Shown: positions 59,992 through 64,000 of the stretch, piece by piece
How the letters are laid out: the number at the start of each line of letters is the position of its first letter
Position numbering within the stretch: position 1 is the stretch's first letter
DNA from: Haloferax elongans ATCC BAA-1513
GTDB taxonomy: Archaea > Halobacteriota > Halobacteria > Halobacteriales > Haloferacaceae
DNA: 64,000 nucleotides
Reading direction: 5' to 3'
NCBI RefSeq assembly: GCF_000336755.1
Contig: NZ_AOLK01000024.1
Coordinates: 124,001-188,000 of the forward strand
Translations under genes and position numbers: made by a program
The notes under the pieces: model-generated
The model's database searches: none
What the model was told of the DNA's origin: nothing
Seen by the model: only the letters and a program-made list of their open reading frames with translations

Positions 59992-60387
59992 ATGCCAGTC
60001 GCGTCCGTCGGCGACACCGCCGACTCGACACTCGACGTAACGACAGACAGAATCGACGCGTTTGCCGAGGTAAGCGGCGACACGAACCCACTTCACCTCG
60101 ACGACGACTACGCAGAGTCGTCCATGTTCGGCGGGCGTATCGCACACGGAATGCTCGCCGCCGGTGTCGTCAGTGCTGCGCTCGCCAACCTCCCCGGTGA
60201 GGTGGTCTACCTCTCACAGAACCTCGACTTTCGAGAGCCGATTCGCCCCGGTGAGACGGTTACTGCCACCGCGACAGTGGTCGAGGACCTCGGTGACGAC
60301 AAAGTTCGCGTCGAGACGACAGCCAAGACGGACGAGACGGTAGTCGCCGGCGAAGCAGTCGTTCTCTCGCTACCGCGTGCCGTCTGA
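59992..60387 (+). CDS. MaoC-like (R)-specific enoyl-CoA hydratase
   Basis: A 131-residue hot-dog-fold protein from ATG 59992 (frame open upstream to 59971). The hydratase motif is clear: AFAEVSGDTNPLHLDDDYAE, with the catalytic Asp and His, then GGRIAHGMLAAGVVSAAL. The size matches PhaJ-type enzymes that hydrate trans-2-enoyl-CoA. Its position after the CoA-ligase region suggests acyl-CoA metabolism, although the gene is separate. Confidence 0.88.
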   Translation: MPVASVGDTADSTLDVTTDRIDAFAEVSGDTNPLHLDDDYAESSMFGGRIAHGMLAAGVVSAALANLPGEVVYLSQNLDFREPIRPGETVTATATVVEDLGDDKVRVETTAKTDETVVAGEAVVLSLPRAV

Positions 60388-60409
60388 GTGGACCATCGAC
60401 TCGAAGCAG

Positions 60410-60607
60410 TCAGTTGCTCGCGTCGTATCCGGCGTCTTCGACAGCCGCGACGAGCGACTCCACGTCGGCGTCGCCTTCCACAGTCGCAGCGTCCGTCTCG
60501 CGGTCGGCGGTCGCCGACGCGACGCCGGAGACAGATTCGAGCGCGTCGACGACGCGCCCCTCGCAGTGCTCGCAGGTCATACCCGTAACGGTGAGAGTCG
60601 TGCTCAT
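60410..60607 (-). CDS. Copper chaperone (HMA domain)
   Basis: A 65-residue single heavy-metal-associated domain. The metal-binding motif GMTCEHC lies at residues 8-14. The ferredoxin-like pattern (VVDALESVSGVASATADRE, then VESLVAAVEDAGYDAS) is complete. It delivers Cu(I) to the P-type ATPase encoded at 61442. It is divergent from the TRASH-domain regulator. Confidence 0.92.
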   Translation of the reverse strand: MSTTLTVTGMTCEHCEGRVVDALESVSGVASATADRETDAATVEGDADVESLVAAVEDAGYDASN

Positions 60608-60738
60608 CGTTCGAAGAGACGGGCTTCTTCCCTTAGTCGATTTTCCTTTCGACAGTTCGGCACATGAGGCGTTCCACTTTGGAATCTAAAGCAAAATCTG
60701 GAGAACACCTTATCATCTCACGGTCCTAACGACCACTC

Positions 60739-61341
60739 ATGCGTAGCCTCGACGAGACCGACCTTCGAATCCTCGAACTCCTCGCCGACGATGCTCGGCG
60801 GCCGTTCAGCGACATCTCCGACGAAGTCGGACTCTCGGCTCCGGCCGTCTCCGACCGAATCGACCGGCTCCGCGAGGAAGGTGTCATCCGGCGTTTTACG
60901 GTCGATGTAGACCGTTCGACGCTCTCGGGCGGGACGCCCGTGCTCGTCCGTCTGTCGGTTCGGCCGGAGTTCGTCAGTGACGTCCGCGACGCGCTTCGAG
61001 AGGCAGACCCAGTCGAGCACCTCTTCGTGACCGTAGACGGCGACGTGACGTTCCACGCGCGGCTCGACGGCGGGTCGATTCGCGTCGAACTCGACGACTT
61101 GGTCGACCTCTCGACGGTGCGCGAGTACGATGTCAGCCTCGTCGAATCGGCCGAGTGGACGCCCACAGTCAACGGAACGGGATTCGCATTGGAGTGTGCG
61201 GAGTGCGGCAACACCGTCACGAGCGAGGGCGAACGCGCTCGCATCGGCGGCACGCTCTATCACTTCTGTTGTTCGTCCTGTCTTGGCCGCTTCCAGACAC
61301 GGTACGACCGAATGGAGGCGGGTGCACGGTCGGATAACTGA
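60739..61341 (+). CDS. Copper-responsive Lrp/AsnC-type regulator with TRASH domain
   Basis: A 200-residue regulator. Residues 1-60 are an AsnC-type wHTH ([37 protein letters not shown]). Residues ~65-145 are the effector-binding-like part. The C-terminus is a TRASH metal-sensing domain with CAECGNTV near residue 154 and [11 protein letters not shown] near 175. It lies between the chaperone and copA and is the probable copper sensor for both. Confidence 0.92.
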   Translation: MRSLDETDLRILELLADDARRPFSDISDEVGLSAPAVSDRIDRLREEGVIRRFTVDVDRSTLSGGTPVLVRLSVRPEFVSDVRDALREADPVEHLFVTVDGDVTFHARLDGGSIRVELDDLVDLSTVREYDVSLVESAEWTPTVNGTGFALECAECGNTVTSEGERARIGGTLYHFCCSSCLGRFQTRYDRMEAGARSDN

Positions 61342-61441
61342 ATTTCTCGGTCCGCTTTCGAATCGAAGCTTCCCACCTGGTTTGACCTTCACTTCTGAAG
61401 GCACAATCGAGGTAAGAGAGGGGCACGTACTGTATAGTATC

Positions 61442-64000
<2,559 letters not shown>

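Overview
The window is GC-rich DNA from a halophilic archaeon (class Halobacteria, most like the Haloferacaceae). The signs are very acidic proteins, Tat-type lipoprotein signals (twin Arg, then a lipobox Cys) on every secreted binding protein, a TFB transcription factor, several bacterio-opsin-activator-type (HTH_10) regulators, a TrmB regulator, start codons with little or no leader and TATA elements about 27 nt upstream, and an IS1341-type TnpB element. Nearly all sequence is coding. No gene-free gap exceeds 300 bp, and I saw no tRNA, rRNA or CRISPR array.

Layout. 1-4.7 kb: end of a cobalamin operon (cobN-cbiC-cbiE-cbiA). 4.7-8.4 kb: a small winged-helix gene, a TrmB regulator, an iron-box-controlled siderophore/cobalamin-type binding protein and an unknown protein. 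8.6-13.4 kb: a cluster of single genes (small membrane protein, a TFB lacking its zinc-ribbon cysteines, a hydrolase, two HTH_10 regulators, an eIF1/SUI1-like factor, a zinc-ribbon protein). Five of their promoters share a TTGG-N6-CCAA palindrome at a near-fixed distance from the start codon. 13.5-24.7 kb: a ribbon-helix-helix regulator and an eight-gene operon coding a Liv-type ABC importer, HyuA/HyuB hydantoinase/oxoprolinase and an MFS permease. 25-26.4 kb: a small beta protein and a coiled-coil protein. 26.5-32.7 kb: pstS-pstC-pstA-pstB-phoU. 32.7-37.9 kb: an HxlR-type regulator divergent from two NAD-binding epimerase-like genes, a thioredoxin/CcdA pair and a one-TM protein. 37.9-42.2 kb: an iron-box-controlled operon for a ferric-chelate ABC importer with an unusual flavoprotein. 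42.3-43.7 kb: a TnpB insertion element. 43.7-45.7 kb: an RNA-ligase-like protein lacking its catalytic lysine, a GNAT enzyme and a zinc-ribbon protein. 45.8-58.8 kb: two complete Liv-type ABC importers on either side of an acyl-CoA ligase and an alpha/beta hydrolase. 59-60.4 kb: an HTH_10 regulator and a MaoC hydratase. 60.4-64 kb: copper homeostasis (HMA chaperone, Lrp-type regulator with a TRASH domain, CopA; CopA runs off the window).

How the parts work together. The two iron-uptake loci share a duplicated two-box promoter, so the orphan binding protein at 6.2 kb probably feeds the importer at 38-40 kb. The 49-59 kb catabolic region carries four GGTT-N8-AACC-type palindromes, three of them 37 nt upstream of a start codon, which suggests one activator controls ester hydrolysis, CoA activation and both importers. 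The 8.5-13 kb cluster looks like a second, separate activator regulon that contains alternative transcription and translation initiation factors. These two promoter systems are the strongest candidates for undescribed biology here.
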